Shown in pieces: positions 8,817 through 17,589 of a stretch of DNA of 57,644 nucleotides (within the stretch, counting starts at the first letter, position 1; the number at the start of each line of letters is the position of its first letter). Both the position numbers and the translations under genes were made by a program. The stretch is from Acetobacteraceae bacterium ESL0709 (GTDB lineage: Bacteria > Pseudomonadota > Alphaproteobacteria > Acetobacterales > Acetobacteraceae): the NCBI GenBank assembly GCA_029433415.1, contig JAQTIA010000001.1, forward strand, positions 1 to 57,644, read 5' to 3'. A model generated the notes under the pieces. The model saw only the letters and a program-made list of their open reading frames with translations. It did not search any database and was not told the DNA's origin.

Positions 8817-9520
8817 TGAATAAATCCAGTGAGTTAAGAAGTGGTTTGAAACTGGTTGTATTTGACTGCGACGGTGTACTGATTGATAGTGAAGGTCCTT
8901 CCTGTCGTAAAGTGGCGGAGTATGCCCGATCTTTGGGTATAAAGGTTTCTGACAAGGAGGCCTTTTCCCGTTATGCAGGCAATACCATTGCACAGACGGT
9001 GAGCTCATTTGAAAAAGAGCTTGGTCATTCCTTGCCGCCTGAAACTGTTCCGCAAATGCGTCATATGCTGGTAGAGTTTCTGAAATCGGGAGTAGATCCC
9101 ATTGATGGGGCTTTTGATTTATTGGAAGATCTGAAAAAGCATCATATCCCTTTTTCAGTAGGGTCAAATTCTTCTATTGTGGAAATGGAAGCCAAATTCG
9201 GTCATACAAAAATGGATCGCCTGATCCCTAAAGATCGCATCTTTTCAGCCAATGATATGGGATGTCATAAGCCTGATCCCGGTGTCTATCTCCATGCGGC
9301 CCAACAAGAAGGAGTGACGCCTGAGGAAACAATTGTCATTGAGGATAGTGATACAGGGGCAGAAGCGGTCAGACGTGCTGGAATGTCTTGCCTTCTTCTG
9401 AGGGATCACAATCATTCCTTACCATCTTACTGGCCTGTTCCGCATTTTGTGCATATTACCAGCCTTTCTGAGGTTATGCCGCTCCTTTTACCAAAGCTGG
9501 CTCCAGGCGTTACTCATTGA
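8816..9520 (+). CDS. HAD-superfamily phosphatase (phosphoglycolate phosphatase-like)
   Basis: This 234-residue cytoplasmic HAD subfamily IA hydrolase shows all four motifs. VVFDCDGVLIDSE carries the nucleophilic and acid/base Asp pair, VGSNSS supplies motif II Ser, CHKPDPGVY supplies motif III Lys, and VIEDSDTGAEA holds the metal-binding acids. The four-helix cap lies between motifs I and II. The best resemblance is to phosphoglycolate phosphatase and YieH/GS1-like sugar phosphatases; substrate cannot be read from sequence. It is translationally coupled to hemE and followed 11 bases later by hemJ. A haem role is not implied. Confidence 0.85.
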   Translation: MNKSSELRSGLKLVVFDCDGVLIDSEGPSCRKVAEYARSLGIKVSDKEAFSRYAGNTIAQTVSSFEKELGHSLPPETVPQMRHMLVEFLKSGVDPIDGAFDLLEDLKKHHIPFSVGSNSSIVEMEAKFGHTKMDRLIPKDRIFSANDMGCHKPDPGVYLHAAQQEGVTPEETIVIEDSDTGAEAVRRAGMSCLLLRDHNHSLPSYWPVPHFVHITSLSEVMPLLLPKLAPGVTH

Positions 9521-9531
9521 ACTGAGGGTTT

Positions 9532-9978
9532 ATGGCTGTTTTTTTACAAAACCATTTCACGTGGATTTTGGCCCTGCATATTATGGCCTTTATCTCGTGG
9601 ATGGCAGGACTGTTTTACCTCCCAAGGCTTTTTGTTTATCATACGCAGGTCAAGTCGGGGACTGAAGAAGATCAGCGTTTCAGTCTGATGGAAAAACGGC
9701 TTTATAAACAGATTATGACACCGGCCATGATCGTGACCTTCTTGACAGGAGGTGTCATGGCGGTTTTGCCTCATAGCGTCGATTGGCAAAGTATCTGGTG
9801 GTGGGTCAAGCTGGCGTCAGTTCTGGGTATGGCCGGGTTTCAAGGATGTTGTGGCCTGTGGGGACGTAATTTTGCCTCAGGTAAGAATACACATAATGAG
9901 CGATTCTATCGTTGCGTGAATGAAATCCCTACAGTTCTGATGATGATAATTGTCATCATGATTGTCGTAAGACCCTAA
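9532..9978 (+). CDS. hemJ: Protoporphyrinogen IX oxidase, HemJ type
   Basis: This 148-residue membrane protein oxidises protoporphyrinogen IX to protoporphyrin IX, the step before iron insertion. It has the HemJ pattern: four transmembrane helices, LHIMAFISWMAGLFYLPRLF with the conserved His (residue 16) and Trp/Arg, Lys and Arg residues around MEKRLYKQIMTPAM, and a late RFYRCVNEIPTVLMM block. HemJ replaces HemG or HemY in most alphaproteobacteria, and linkage to hemE supports this call. The stop overlaps the stop of the convergent DedA gene by two bases (9976-9978 against 9975-9977), so no terminator separates them. Confidence 0.93.
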   Translation: MAVFLQNHFTWILALHIMAFISWMAGLFYLPRLFVYHTQVKSGTEEDQRFSLMEKRLYKQIMTPAMIVTFLTGGVMAVLPHSVDWQSIWWWVKLASVLGMAGFQGCCGLWGRNFASGKNTHNERFYRCVNEIPTVLMMIIVIMIVVRP

Positions 9979-10643
9979 TGCTTGCGGACAGATTTTGTCT
10001 GTGCAAGAAGCTTTTCCTCGATACGTGCTTTGAGAATAAGCTGTTTTTCGTGCCTTCGTAAAAAGAAGGCGCCTGTTATAAGAGCGATCACAATGATGCT
10101 ACCAAAGACAAAGCTGAAAGGACCGGAAAGTTTTTCAATCTGACGTCCGATTTCATAAGTGATCAGTACATAACCGCTTCCCCAGAGAAATCCTCCGATA
10201 GCGTTATAAAACAGGAAATTTTTCCAGGGCATACGAGAAGCGCCAGCAATAAGAGCGATAAAAAGGCGCAAAAAGATCATAAAGCGTCCAAGCAGGACAC
10301 CTGGACCACCAAAATGTCTGAAAAAATAACGTCCTAACATAAGTCTGTCTTCAGTCAGGCCAATTTTGGCACCATATTTTTTTAAAAGAGTATAGCCAAT
10401 CCTGAAACCGATCAGATAACCAATATTATCTCCTGTAATAGCACCAATGACGGCTGCCAGAACGAGTCCTTCAGGGCTGAGGTGGTGAGTCTGGGATGCA
10501 TAAAGAGAAGTAACCACCAGAAGTGTTTCAGCAGGAAGAGGAACGCCTGTGCTTTCCAGAGAGATAACGACCCCTATCAGAAGGTAGGCATAAAAACTTG
10601 GAACTTGTGCCAGATAAAGCGAAAGATCGGAAAGATGAAACAG
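9975..10643 (-). CDS. DedA family membrane protein with a non-ATG start
   Basis: The first standard start, GTG at 10517, would remove the conserved DedA N-terminus. The same frame stays open upstream and encodes LESTGVPLPAETLL, the family's E-x(2,4)-G-x-P-x-P-x-E block, plus a first transmembrane helix. No ATG, GTG or TTG occurs in that extension. AGGAG lies 7 bases before a CTG at 10643 and 4 bases before an ATT at 10646, so one of these is the probable start, giving 222 residues, a normal family length. DedA proteins include DTMP-type lipid or undecaprenyl phosphate flippases needed for envelope homeostasis. GRFMIFLRLFIALIAG matches the family's conserved F-x-R-x-x-P/R region. Specific function is unknown. 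Confidence 0.85.
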   Translation of the reverse strand: MFHLSDLSLYLAQVPSFYAYLLIGVVISLESTGVPLPAETLLVVTSLYASQTHHLSPEGLVLAAVIGAITGDNIGYLIGFRIGYTLLKKYGAKIGLTEDRLMLGRYFFRHFGGPGVLLGRFMIFLRLFIALIAGASRMPWKNFLFYNAIGGFLWGSGYVLITYEIGRQIEKLSGPFSFVFGSIIVIALITGAFFLRRHEKQLILKARIEEKLLAQTKSVRKH

Positions 10644-10770
10644 AATCCGGCTCCTGGAGAATTCAGTCGTATAGGTACAAATTTTTTACGACTTTATGAG
10701 GCTGCCCTTTAACGAGAATTTATATCTTATAAAGAGAATATAATTTACGCAAAACATGGTGAGATAAAAC

Positions 10771-12696
10771 TTGCTAGATTCTGACTTTAAAAAACAGAAA
10801 ACATCCTGGGTTGATGTCTCGTTGATGACACGTAAGACACGTCAGTTCAGCGAAGCAAGGACAATTGGCAGGTATTGTTTTTGGTTGGAGCGTCGCCCGG
10901 AAGAAAATGGACGCTCAGTGGTGGTTATGCGCGATCCTCAGGGACATGAACAGGATCTGACAGAATCAGACTATGATGTTGGTACAAATCTGCATGAATA
11001 TGGTGGCGGCGCCTGGGTTGCGCGCCAAATCTCCCGAGGTTGGGAAGTCGTTTTTACAGACAGGAAGAAAAAGGGTGTCTGGTCCTGTATTAATGGAAAA
11101 AAAACCAAATTTTGGCCCGATTCAACAGCACGAGAAGAATTATCTTATAGCTATGCTGGTTTTTATTTTCATCCGCAGGAAGATGAAGTTTTTTGTGTCC
11201 GGGAGTGCCAGAGTAAAGGGTATGAAGAGTCCCTCATCCTGTCCATCAACTCTGAGGGGGTGAGTCGGGTATGGGCTGAAGGAAGTGATTTTTATGCATC
11301 TCCCTGTTTATCATCTGATGGGCAGTTTCTGGCTTGGATTCAGTGGCAGAATCCTTCAATGCCGTGGGATGAAACTCAGCTTTGTGTTCACTCTTTGGGA
11401 AATGGCAAGGAATGGACATTTTCCGGTCAAGGCGAAGCTGCCAGTTTTATAGAACCACAATGGGGTGGAACATGCCTTTATGTTCTGTCAGATCAGAGTC
11501 GTAAGAAGCAAGGTTTAGAGCGTTTCTGGTCACCGGTTTTTTATGAATGGGATGGGAAGGACTGGTGTTTTCACGATTTCCCTCCGACCCAGTGTGAAAT
11601 TGGTCTTCCTCTTTGGGTATTTGGCCAGTCTTCCTATCATATCGAAGGGGAAGGATGTATCTTAGCGCGCGGTTTGAGGGACGGTGTAGCTTATATTCTA
11701 CGTTATAGTCCTGAAGAGGGGTGGAAGGATGTCGTTGGGGGTGCTTCCCCAGAAATGGTACCCTTTCCTGTCGGAGAAGAAGAGAGGTATTTCTGGATTG
11801 ATGTACCGGAAGAGGCTCCACCTGCTTTGGCTATAGGGTCGTTAACCGGCAATTATGATCGTTTCAGATTAGCCTGGGAATTACCCGGAAATATCACAAA
11901 AGCGGATATCTCTGTTCCTCAGAATCTTTCTTTTGTTCGCAAGAATGATCCCATGCCGATCAGAGGATTTTTTTATCCTCCTGCAAAGGGAGATAATTGT
12001 TTTTCAGTGGAAGAGCCTCCTCCCTTGATTGTGCTTGTTCATGGCGGACCAACTGGTCAGGCGCGAGCCGAATTTTCCTTCAAGGTGCAATGGTGGACGT
12101 CACGCGGTTTTGCTGTGATTGATGTCAATTACCGTGGTTCAACGGGTTTTGGGCGTTGTTATCGGGAAGCTCTGAAGGGTGAATGGGGAGTAGCCGACGT
12201 GCAGGACTGCTGTCTGGCTGTAAAGACTCTTATAGAGCAGAAGAAAGTTGATCCCCGCCGCTGCGTGATTCGGGGAAGTAGCGCGGGAGGGCTCACAGTG
12301 CTTTCAGCCTTGGCTTCATCTGATCTTTTTAGAGGTGGAACGGTATTATATGGGGTGACAGACTTGATGGGGCTGGTCAAACATACGCACCGTTTTGAAG
12401 CGTGCTATTTCGACAGTCTTGTTGGTCCTCTTCCCGAGTCTGAGTCTCTGTATAAGGAGCGCTCTCCCATAAACTGGCCTGAGAAACTGGGCAGGCCAGT
12501 GTTATTTTTTCATGGCGAACAGGATTGCGTGGTTCCTTTGGAGCAGGCAGAGACTTTGGCAAAACAGATGAAACATGCCTTATTTTATCGTTATCCTGAC
12601 GAAGGGCATGGTTTTCGGTCTCCTGTTGTCATAGCCGAGACTTTACAGAGGGAACTGACTTTTTACGAAAATCTGTTTTCTCAAGAGAGTGAATAA
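10771..12696 (+). CDS. S9 family serine peptidase (prolyl oligopeptidase type)
   Basis: The protein is 641 residues long with a TTG start after GGTGAG. The N-terminal 380 residues form a beta-propeller-like region that limits access to the active site (TNLHEYGGGAW, ARGLRDGVAYILRY). The C-terminal alpha/beta hydrolase has the oxyanion region LIVLVHGGPTGQ, nucleophile in RGSSAGG (Ser about 507), catalytic Asp in HGEQDCVVP and His in PDEGHGF. It resembles dipeptidyl aminopeptidase/acylaminoacyl-peptidase homologues, which trim peptides in the cytoplasm. No signal peptide is visible. Its last 68 bases overlap the antisense 3' end of the MATE gene. Confidence 0.9.
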   Translation: MLDSDFKKQKTSWVDVSLMTRKTRQFSEARTIGRYCFWLERRPEENGRSVVVMRDPQGHEQDLTESDYDVGTNLHEYGGGAWVARQISRGWEVVFTDRKKKGVWSCINGKKTKFWPDSTAREELSYSYAGFYFHPQEDEVFCVRECQSKGYEESLILSINSEGVSRVWAEGSDFYASPCLSSDGQFLAWIQWQNPSMPWDETQLCVHSLGNGKEWTFSGQGEAASFIEPQWGGTCLYVLSDQSRKKQGLERFWSPVFYEWDGKDWCFHDFPPTQCEIGLPLWVFGQSSYHIEGEGCILARGLRDGVAYILRYSPEEGWKDVVGGASPEMVPFPVGEEERYFWIDVPEEAPPALAIGSLTGNYDRFRLAWELPGNITKADISVPQNLSFVRKNDPMPIRGFFYPPAKGDNCFSVEEPPPLIVLVHGGPTGQARAEFSFKVQWWTSRGFAVIDVNYRGSTGFGRCYREALKGEWGVADVQDCCLAVKTLIEQKKVDPRRCVIRGSSAGGLTVLSALASSDLFRGGTVLYGVTDLMGLVKHTHRFEACYFDSLVGPLPESESLYKERSPINWPEKLGRPVLFFHGEQDCVVPLEQAETLAKQMKHALFYRYPDEGHGFRSPVVIAETLQRELTFYENLFSQESE

Positions 12697-14062
12697 CGGA
12701 AAAGGCTGTCAGCATGGCAAGTGAGCCAAAAATCACAACACCCAGAGCTTGCCCGATCATGACCCCTTTGGGACCGTAAGTAGCGCCTATAGTGACAAAG
12801 GGAATTGTCCCCAAAGTGGCTCGCCCCCAGTTGAAGGCTGTAGAGTAGAGAGGATGGTTCAGATTATTGAAGGCCGTATTGGAGACGAAAAGCAGACCGA
12901 CAAACATATAGCTGGTGACGACGCTAAAACAGAAAAGTTTGACCAGTCCCCTACCCACACCCTGAACGTGAAAAATTTCCAGAATAAGGTTATTGCAGAT
13001 TGCAAAGACAAACCAGGCTATGATCACGCAGAGAGCGGTCAATTTAAGAGCACATAAGAAAGTTTCCTTAACGCGGTCAATCTGATGAGCCCCTAGATTT
13101 TGCGCCATGATAGGACCGACAGAACCTGTCAGGGCAAATACGAAAGCGAAGGAGACCGGGACAAGGCGGTCTATAACGGCTTGTCCCGAAATAGCGTCCA
13201 GGCCGAAACGGGACATGGCATGGGTAGCAAAAAGGGATCCCACAGGTGTAGCCAGATTTGTACCGATGGCAGGTAAAGCAATGTGGCCGATTTTTCGTGA
13301 GGCGACCGGAATCAGGCGCATTTTTGGGTATGCAAGCATGTCGTGATCCCGCAGATTAAAAAATCCACTAAGGGTTATGGCCAGTCGCGACAGGACAGTA
13401 CTAATAGCAGCGCCTTCCAATCCCAGATGAAGGCCAAAAATCAGGACAGGATCCAGAATGGCCGTACAAATAGCCCCTATAAGAGTAACATTCATGGAGC
13501 GTCTGGCATCTCCGATAGCGCGGAGAAGGGCTGAAAGTGCCATGCCCATACAAATAAGGGGTAAGGCAGGAGAGATAATACGCAAAAAATCCGTTGCGTG
13601 AGTTAGTGCTTCTCCTTTGGCGCCAAGAAGGCTTAAAAAATAAGGAGCACATGCAGCGGTTATCAGTCCGAGGATAAATGTTATACCGACCATAAGGACC
13701 AGAAAAGCCGAAGCCAGATTTCTGGCCCGAGAATGTTTGCAGGCTCCGATTAATCGTCCCGTATAGGCCCCGAGCCCGATTGACATACCAAGCCCGACGG
13801 CAATCTGCACAAAACTGATCGAACTGGCGAAGGCTATAGCTGCTGTTAACGTCGAATCATGAAGATGAGAGATATAGAAATAATTAAGGAGGTCGACAGC
13901 AAACACAGCCATCAACCCTATCGCCCCGGTACTAGCCATTTTTACGACGTGATGGAAAATACTTCCATGAATAAAGAGAGCTTTTTTAAGCCGGCGGTCT
14001 TCCAGGCAAGGGCGAAAAGATTTTTTCTTATCAGCGTGAGAAGAGGAAAGATAATTATCCAT
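12629..14062 (-). CDS. MATE family multidrug/cation antiporter
   Basis: This 477-residue inner-membrane transporter has two homologous six-helix bundles, typical of MATE exporters that expel cationic compounds in exchange for Na+ or H+. Signature stretches include GLGMSIGLGAYTGRLIGA in the first half, MGMALSALLRAIGDARRSM before the repeat junction, and GPIMAQNLGAHQIDRVKE in the second half. The N-terminal 40 residues are a basic cytosolic extension. Substrate is unknown. The gene converges on the S9 peptidase and overlaps its 3' end by 68 bases. It lies 55 bases downstream of the HMA gene and may be co-transcribed with it. Confidence 0.9.
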   Translation of the reverse strand: MDNYLSSSHADKKKSFRPCLEDRRLKKALFIHGSIFHHVVKMASTGAIGLMAVFAVDLLNYFYISHLHDSTLTAAIAFASSISFVQIAVGLGMSIGLGAYTGRLIGACKHSRARNLASAFLVLMVGITFILGLITAACAPYFLSLLGAKGEALTHATDFLRIISPALPLICMGMALSALLRAIGDARRSMNVTLIGAICTAILDPVLIFGLHLGLEGAAISTVLSRLAITLSGFFNLRDHDMLAYPKMRLIPVASRKIGHIALPAIGTNLATPVGSLFATHAMSRFGLDAISGQAVIDRLVPVSFAFVFALTGSVGPIMAQNLGAHQIDRVKETFLCALKLTALCVIIAWFVFAICNNLILEIFHVQGVGRGLVKLFCFSVVTSYMFVGLLFVSNTAFNNLNHPLYSTAFNWGRATLGTIPFVTIGATYGPKGVMIGQALGVVIFGSLAMLTAFSVIHSLEKTDFRKKSVPSVKSRL

Positions 14063-14117
14063 AAGCCTAACGAATACTGTCTAGGCCTGGATAAGCATCT
14101 TTCCAGCCCTATAAAAG

Positions 14118-14342
14118 TTACTGATCAATGATCATAGGGTCATATCCCGCTTTTTCAATAAGTTTGCAAAGCGTTCTGGCTGATGTTTTCGCTTCATCGT
14201 AACGGATGTCAGCACGTTTATCAGCCAACGAGATGCTTACGCCAACAACCCCAGGCTCCATTGTCAGCAATTTTTCCAGTTTTTCTACACATTTGTCACA
14301 AATCATTCCCTCAATTACGAGAGACAGAATTTCAATATACAC
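14118..14342 (-). CDS. Small heavy-metal-associated (HMA) domain protein, CopZ-like
   Basis: This 74-residue single-domain ferredoxin-like HMA protein has the metal-binding motif GMICDKC (G-M-x-C-x-x-C) at residues 12-18 in the first loop. It is followed by the usual VEKLEKLL helix and VSISLADKRADIRYD strand pair. Such proteins carry Cu(I) or similar soft metals in the cytosol to a P-type ATPase or regulator. No copper ATPase is present in the window, so the partner lies elsewhere. It precedes the MATE gene on the same strand by 55 bases. Confidence 0.88.
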   Translation of the reverse strand: MYIEILSLVIEGMICDKCVEKLEKLLTMEPGVVGVSISLADKRADIRYDEAKTSARTLCKLIEKAGYDPMIIDQ

Positions 14343-14672
14343 GGTTTATTCTCCTCAGAGGGTCCGATAGGAAGAGCGTGATTTGCAGGATTACAGAACG
14401 TAGAGACTGCAGCCCGTTTTCTGTTTTGGTTTTGTGAGCAGGAGTAATTTTAAGAACTCGTTTTCTACCGGTGTCTTGTTAAAGATCGCCGTAACTATAC
14501 GACGATATAAGTGATTATTTATACTAAAAATATAAATTTTATAGGGAGAAATTAAGGCTGTCGTTGTAATCCAAATGTTTTTGAAAGGTGGGGGTATAGA
14601 AAATTTCTCTCTTTGGGACGGTCTCGGTGTATAAAAAGACATTGTTAAAAATTGATAAGAAAGTGCTATCAG
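14343..14672. other. Divergent intergenic region between HMA and SDR genes
   Basis: This 330-base spacer separates divergent genes and must hold both promoters. It contains an AT-rich core (14500-14545). An 83-codon open frame on the minus strand (14391-14642) has no ribosome site or family resemblance and is probably spurious. No terminator or operator is evident. Confidence 0.5.
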
Positions 14673-15473
14673 ATGTCAAATGGAAAAACAGCTCTTATAA
14701 CTGGTGGAACATCGGGGATTGGACTGGCGATCGCCAGGAAATTCGCATCATCGGGCTTTAATATTATCCTGGTCGGGAGCAATCCAGCAAAAGATTATTC
14801 AGATGCTGTCAGGGATGTTTCAGAACTCAGTCAGAAGAAAAAGGACAAGCCCTGGGTTAAAAGTTACGGGGTCGAGATTACGAAAGAATCTGAAGTTGCT
14901 CATTTGGTGAAAGCTCTTCAGTCCGAGGACATCACGATTGATGTCCTGGTACATGGTGCTGGGGTATTTTTTGATACACCGCTTGCGTCAGATTCTACGA
15001 CAAGATTTGAACGCATGATGGCAGTTAACGTGAATGGGATGTGGAATATCATTCACTCCACTCTACCGCTTCTTAAGAAAGGTGATTCACAGACACCCGG
15101 GAGCAAAATCGTCGCCTTGTCGTCAATCTGTTCTTTCTACAGTTTTGCGACTTATTCGGGTTATTGCGCCAGCAAAGCTGCCGTAACAGCTTTGACTCGG
15201 ACACTGGCTCTGGAACTTGGCCCTATGGGGATTAACATTAATGCTGTTGAACCAGGGCGGGTGGAAACAGCTATGCATGACAAACTGATTAATGATCCAT
15301 CCCAAGCCAGTCTTTTACGGTCTATAGCAGAGGCTAACCCAAGCAAAAGGGCCTTTTCAAAGCCTGAAGATATCGCCGAGGTTGTCGCTTTTCTGTGTAG
15401 TGATGGGGCACGAGCGCTTCATGGGGCCTCTATCGTCGTCGATGAAGGGACGTCTTTAGGGCTTGGGGCATAA
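14673..15473 (+). CDS. Short-chain dehydrogenase/reductase (SDR)
   Basis: This 266-residue cytoplasmic oxidoreductase has a Rossmann fold. TGGTSGIG near residue 10 is the classical SDR cofactor motif, VLVHGAGVF matches the NAG-type strand, the catalytic Ser lies in VALSSICSF, and YCASK holds the Tyr-Lys pair. NAVEPGRVETAM and VAFLCSDGARALHG-x-x-IVVDEG are family-typical C-terminal blocks. Substrate is unknown; sugar, polyol and 3-oxoacyl reductases all look alike at this level. I chose the ATG at 14673 over the TTG at 14652 because the motif spacing then matches the family. A strong terminator follows. Confidence 0.88.
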   Translation: MSNGKTALITGGTSGIGLAIARKFASSGFNIILVGSNPAKDYSDAVRDVSELSQKKKDKPWVKSYGVEITKESEVAHLVKALQSEDITIDVLVHGAGVFFDTPLASDSTTRFERMMAVNVNGMWNIIHSTLPLLKKGDSQTPGSKIVALSSICSFYSFATYSGYCASKAAVTALTRTLALELGPMGININAVEPGRVETAMHDKLINDPSQASLLRSIAEANPSKRAFSKPEDIAEVVAFLCSDGARALHGASIVVDEGTSLGLGA

Positions 15474-15514
15474 AATAGCTTTAGCGGTGTTAATTCCCTC
15501 TTTTAAAAAATAGC

Positions 15515-15560
15515 ACTCCAGCCCATCTGTAACGATAAAGCAGAGGGCTGGAGTTTTTTG
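15515..15560 (+). terminator. Rho-independent terminator after the SDR gene
   Basis: A perfect ten-base stem, ACTCCAGCCC (15515-15524) with GGGCTGGAGT (15545-15554), is followed by a T-run. It lies 42 bases after the SDR stop and upstream of htpG. Confidence 0.9.
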
Positions 15561-15605
15561 TTAAGATTTCGGCTTCGCATCTATAAAATGGAGGAAAGAA
15601 AAATA

Positions 15606-17480
15606 ATGAGTGACATTAAAAACTCAGCAACAGAATCTTCACAGAGCGAACAACGTCAGTTTAGTGCAGAAGTGGGTCGTCTCCTGGATCTGGTCGTTCA
15701 TTCACTTTATTCAGATCGAGAGATTTTTCTGCGTGAACTCGTTGCTAATGCAGCGGATGCTATGGATAAAAGGCGCTTTGAGTCTCTGACACAAGCTAAT
15801 CTGGCATTGCCCGAAAATCCCCACATTATGATCATGCCAGATAAAAAGTCGAAGACTCTTAGTGTCTCCGACGATGGGCTGGGTATGAGTCGTGAAGAGC
15901 TGGTGCAAAATCTTGGCACTATTGCTCGGTCAGGGACAAAGGCTTTCGGAGAGAAATTGAGTAATGCCAAGCCTGAAGATCGCCCTAACCTGATCGGGCA
16001 GTTTGGTGTTGGGTTCTATTCAGCTTTTATGGTTGCTGATCGTGTTGAAGTTATTTCCCGCAAGGCTGGGACGGATGAAGCCGCCATGTGGAGCTCTGAC
16101 GGCAAAGGTTCGTATACGCTGGGCAAAGCAAACCGGGAACAAGCAGGAACCGACATCATCCTTTACATGAAAGAGGATGCAGAAGAATTTCTGGAACCTC
16201 ACCGTTTGAGGGCCATTATCCGCAAATGGGCTGATAATATTTCCTGGCCGGTGGTTTTGCGTGAAACCAAAGAAGATGGTACCAGCGATGAACAGACAAT
16301 TAATGAAGGCAAGGCATTGTGGCTTCGCCCTAAATCTGAGGTAAAGCCAGAGCAATATACTGAGTTTTATCATCATATTGCCCATGCTTTTGATGAACCT
16401 TATGCGACATTACACTGGCATGCTGAAGGAACAGTAGAGTTTACATCTTTGCTTTTTCTGCCGGGTGCGAGACCATTTGACTTTATGGAGCAGCAGGATC
16501 GCGAAAGCCATATTCATCTTCACGTCAGACGTATGTTCATTACCGACGAAGCCAAACTTGTGCCGGGCTGGATGCGCTTTGTACAAGGTGTTGTCGATAC
16601 GGATGATCTTCCACTCAATGTTTCACGTGAAATGTTGCAGTCCACACCTGTTCTGGCACGTATTCGCAAAGCCGTAACGCGCCGCGTTCTTAATGAGATC
16701 AAATCTCGAGCTAAGGATAATGACGAGAGTTTCAGGAATTTCTGGAATAATTTCGGCTCAGTCATCAAGGAAGGATTGTGGGAAGATTCCGAGCACCGCC
16801 AGGAAATTGCCGAAATTGCCCTTTTTCATACGACTCATGATGAAAATCTGACGACGCTGGATGAATATATCAGCCGTATGAAACCGGAACAGGAAGCTAT
16901 TTATTATCTGGTTGGTGAATCTTTATCAGCCTTGAAAGCGTCCGCCCAGCTTGAAGGTTTTCGTGCGCGTGGAGTAGAGGTCCTGCTTCTGACAGATCCG
17001 GTCGACAGTTTTTGGCCTGATCGTCTTCATTCCTATAAAGACAAGGTATTACGCTCGGCTGCACAGTCATCCAGTGATCTTGAGAAGTTTGAATCTCAGG
17101 TAAAAGATCAGGGCGAGGCTGCTGAGACAGATAAACTGGTTCCGGCTTTGAAAGAGGCTCTAGGGGAGAGTGTCAAGGAAGTCCGTCCGACAGATCGCTT
17201 GACGGGCAGTGCTGTTGTGTTGGCCTCTGAAGGAGGCCCAGATCTGGCTATGCAGCGCCTTCTACGTCGTTCTGGGCAGAATTTACCGCCAATGGCTCCA
17301 GTGTTGGAGATTAATCCGCGTCATCCACTCATCCGCCGCCTGGCAGAACGCGTAGCCGAGGGCGAGACTATTGCTGATTATGCAACTGTCCTCTTGGATC
17401 TTGCTCGTGTGCAAGAAGGTGAATCTCTTCCTGATCCTGCTGGTTTTTCCCGTCGCCTGACAGGATTATTGGCTCAGTGA
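15606..17480 (+). CDS. htpG: Molecular chaperone HtpG (Hsp90)
   Basis: This 624-residue cytosolic ATP-dependent chaperone helps proteins mature and survive heat or oxidative stress. The N-terminal GHKL ATPase domain shows [34 protein letters not shown] and [15 protein letters not shown]. The middle domain contains [22 protein letters not shown] and [13 protein letters not shown], and the dimerisation domain ends the protein. ATG 15606 is preceded by GGAGGAAAG; an upstream in-frame start at 15558 would add 16 non-conserved residues within the terminator. The codons for NVSREM create a near-consensus parS site (16619-16634). Confidence 0.97.
   Translation: MSDIKNSATESSQSEQRQFSAEVGRLLDLVVHSLYSDREIFLRELVANAADAMDKRRFESLTQANLALPENPHIMIMPDKKSKTLSVSDDGLGMSREELVQNLGTIARSGTKAFGEKLSNAKPEDRPNLIGQFGVGFYSAFMVADRVEVISRKAGTDEAAMWSSDGKGSYTLGKANREQAGTDIILYMKEDAEEFLEPHRLRAIIRKWADNISWPVVLRETKEDGTSDEQTINEGKALWLRPKSEVKPEQYTEFYHHIAHAFDEPYATLHWHAEGTVEFTSLLFLPGARPFDFMEQQDRESHIHLHVRRMFITDEAKLVPGWMRFVQGVVDTDDLPLNVSREMLQSTPVLARIRKAVTRRVLNEIKSRAKDNDESFRNFWNNFGSVIKEGLWEDSEHRQEIAEIALFHTTHDENLTTLDEYISRMKPEQEAIYYLVGESLSALKASAQLEGFRARGVEVLLLTDPVDSFWPDRLHSYKDKVLRSAAQSSSDLEKFESQVKDQGEAAETDKLVPALKEALGESVKEVRPTDRLTGSAVVLASEGGPDLAMQRLLRRSGQNLPPMAPVLEINPRHPLIRRLAERVAEGETIADYATVLLDLARVQEGESLPDPAGFSRRLTGLLAQ
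16619..16634. promoter_or_regulatory. parS-like ParB-binding site inside htpG
   Basis: The 16-mer matches 14 of 16 positions of the parS consensus TGTTTCACGTGAAACA, differing only in the last two bases. It encodes part of the conserved NVSREM segment of HtpG, so coincidence through protein conservation is possible. It lies 9 kb from the candidate oriC and about 26 kb from the parAB genes. Confidence 0.5.
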
Positions 17481-17500
17481 GATAAATACTAAAAGATAAT

Positions 17501-17536
17501 AGAGAGGGAGATATTTCAATGTCTCCCTCTCTTGTT
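17501..17536 (+). terminator. Rho-independent terminator after htpG
   Basis: AGAGAGGGAGA (17501-17511) pairs perfectly with TCTCCCTCTCT (17522-17532) around a short loop, 20 bases after the htpG stop. A short T-rich tail follows. Confidence 0.8.
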
Positions 17537-17589
17537 GAAATGCCCATGCTTGACAGAGATTTTTTAAGGATAGATTTGGAAAGAGTTTT

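Noticed and set aside
16020-16385. 121-codon minus frame inside htpG
   Set aside because: Antisense shadow of a strongly conserved gene.
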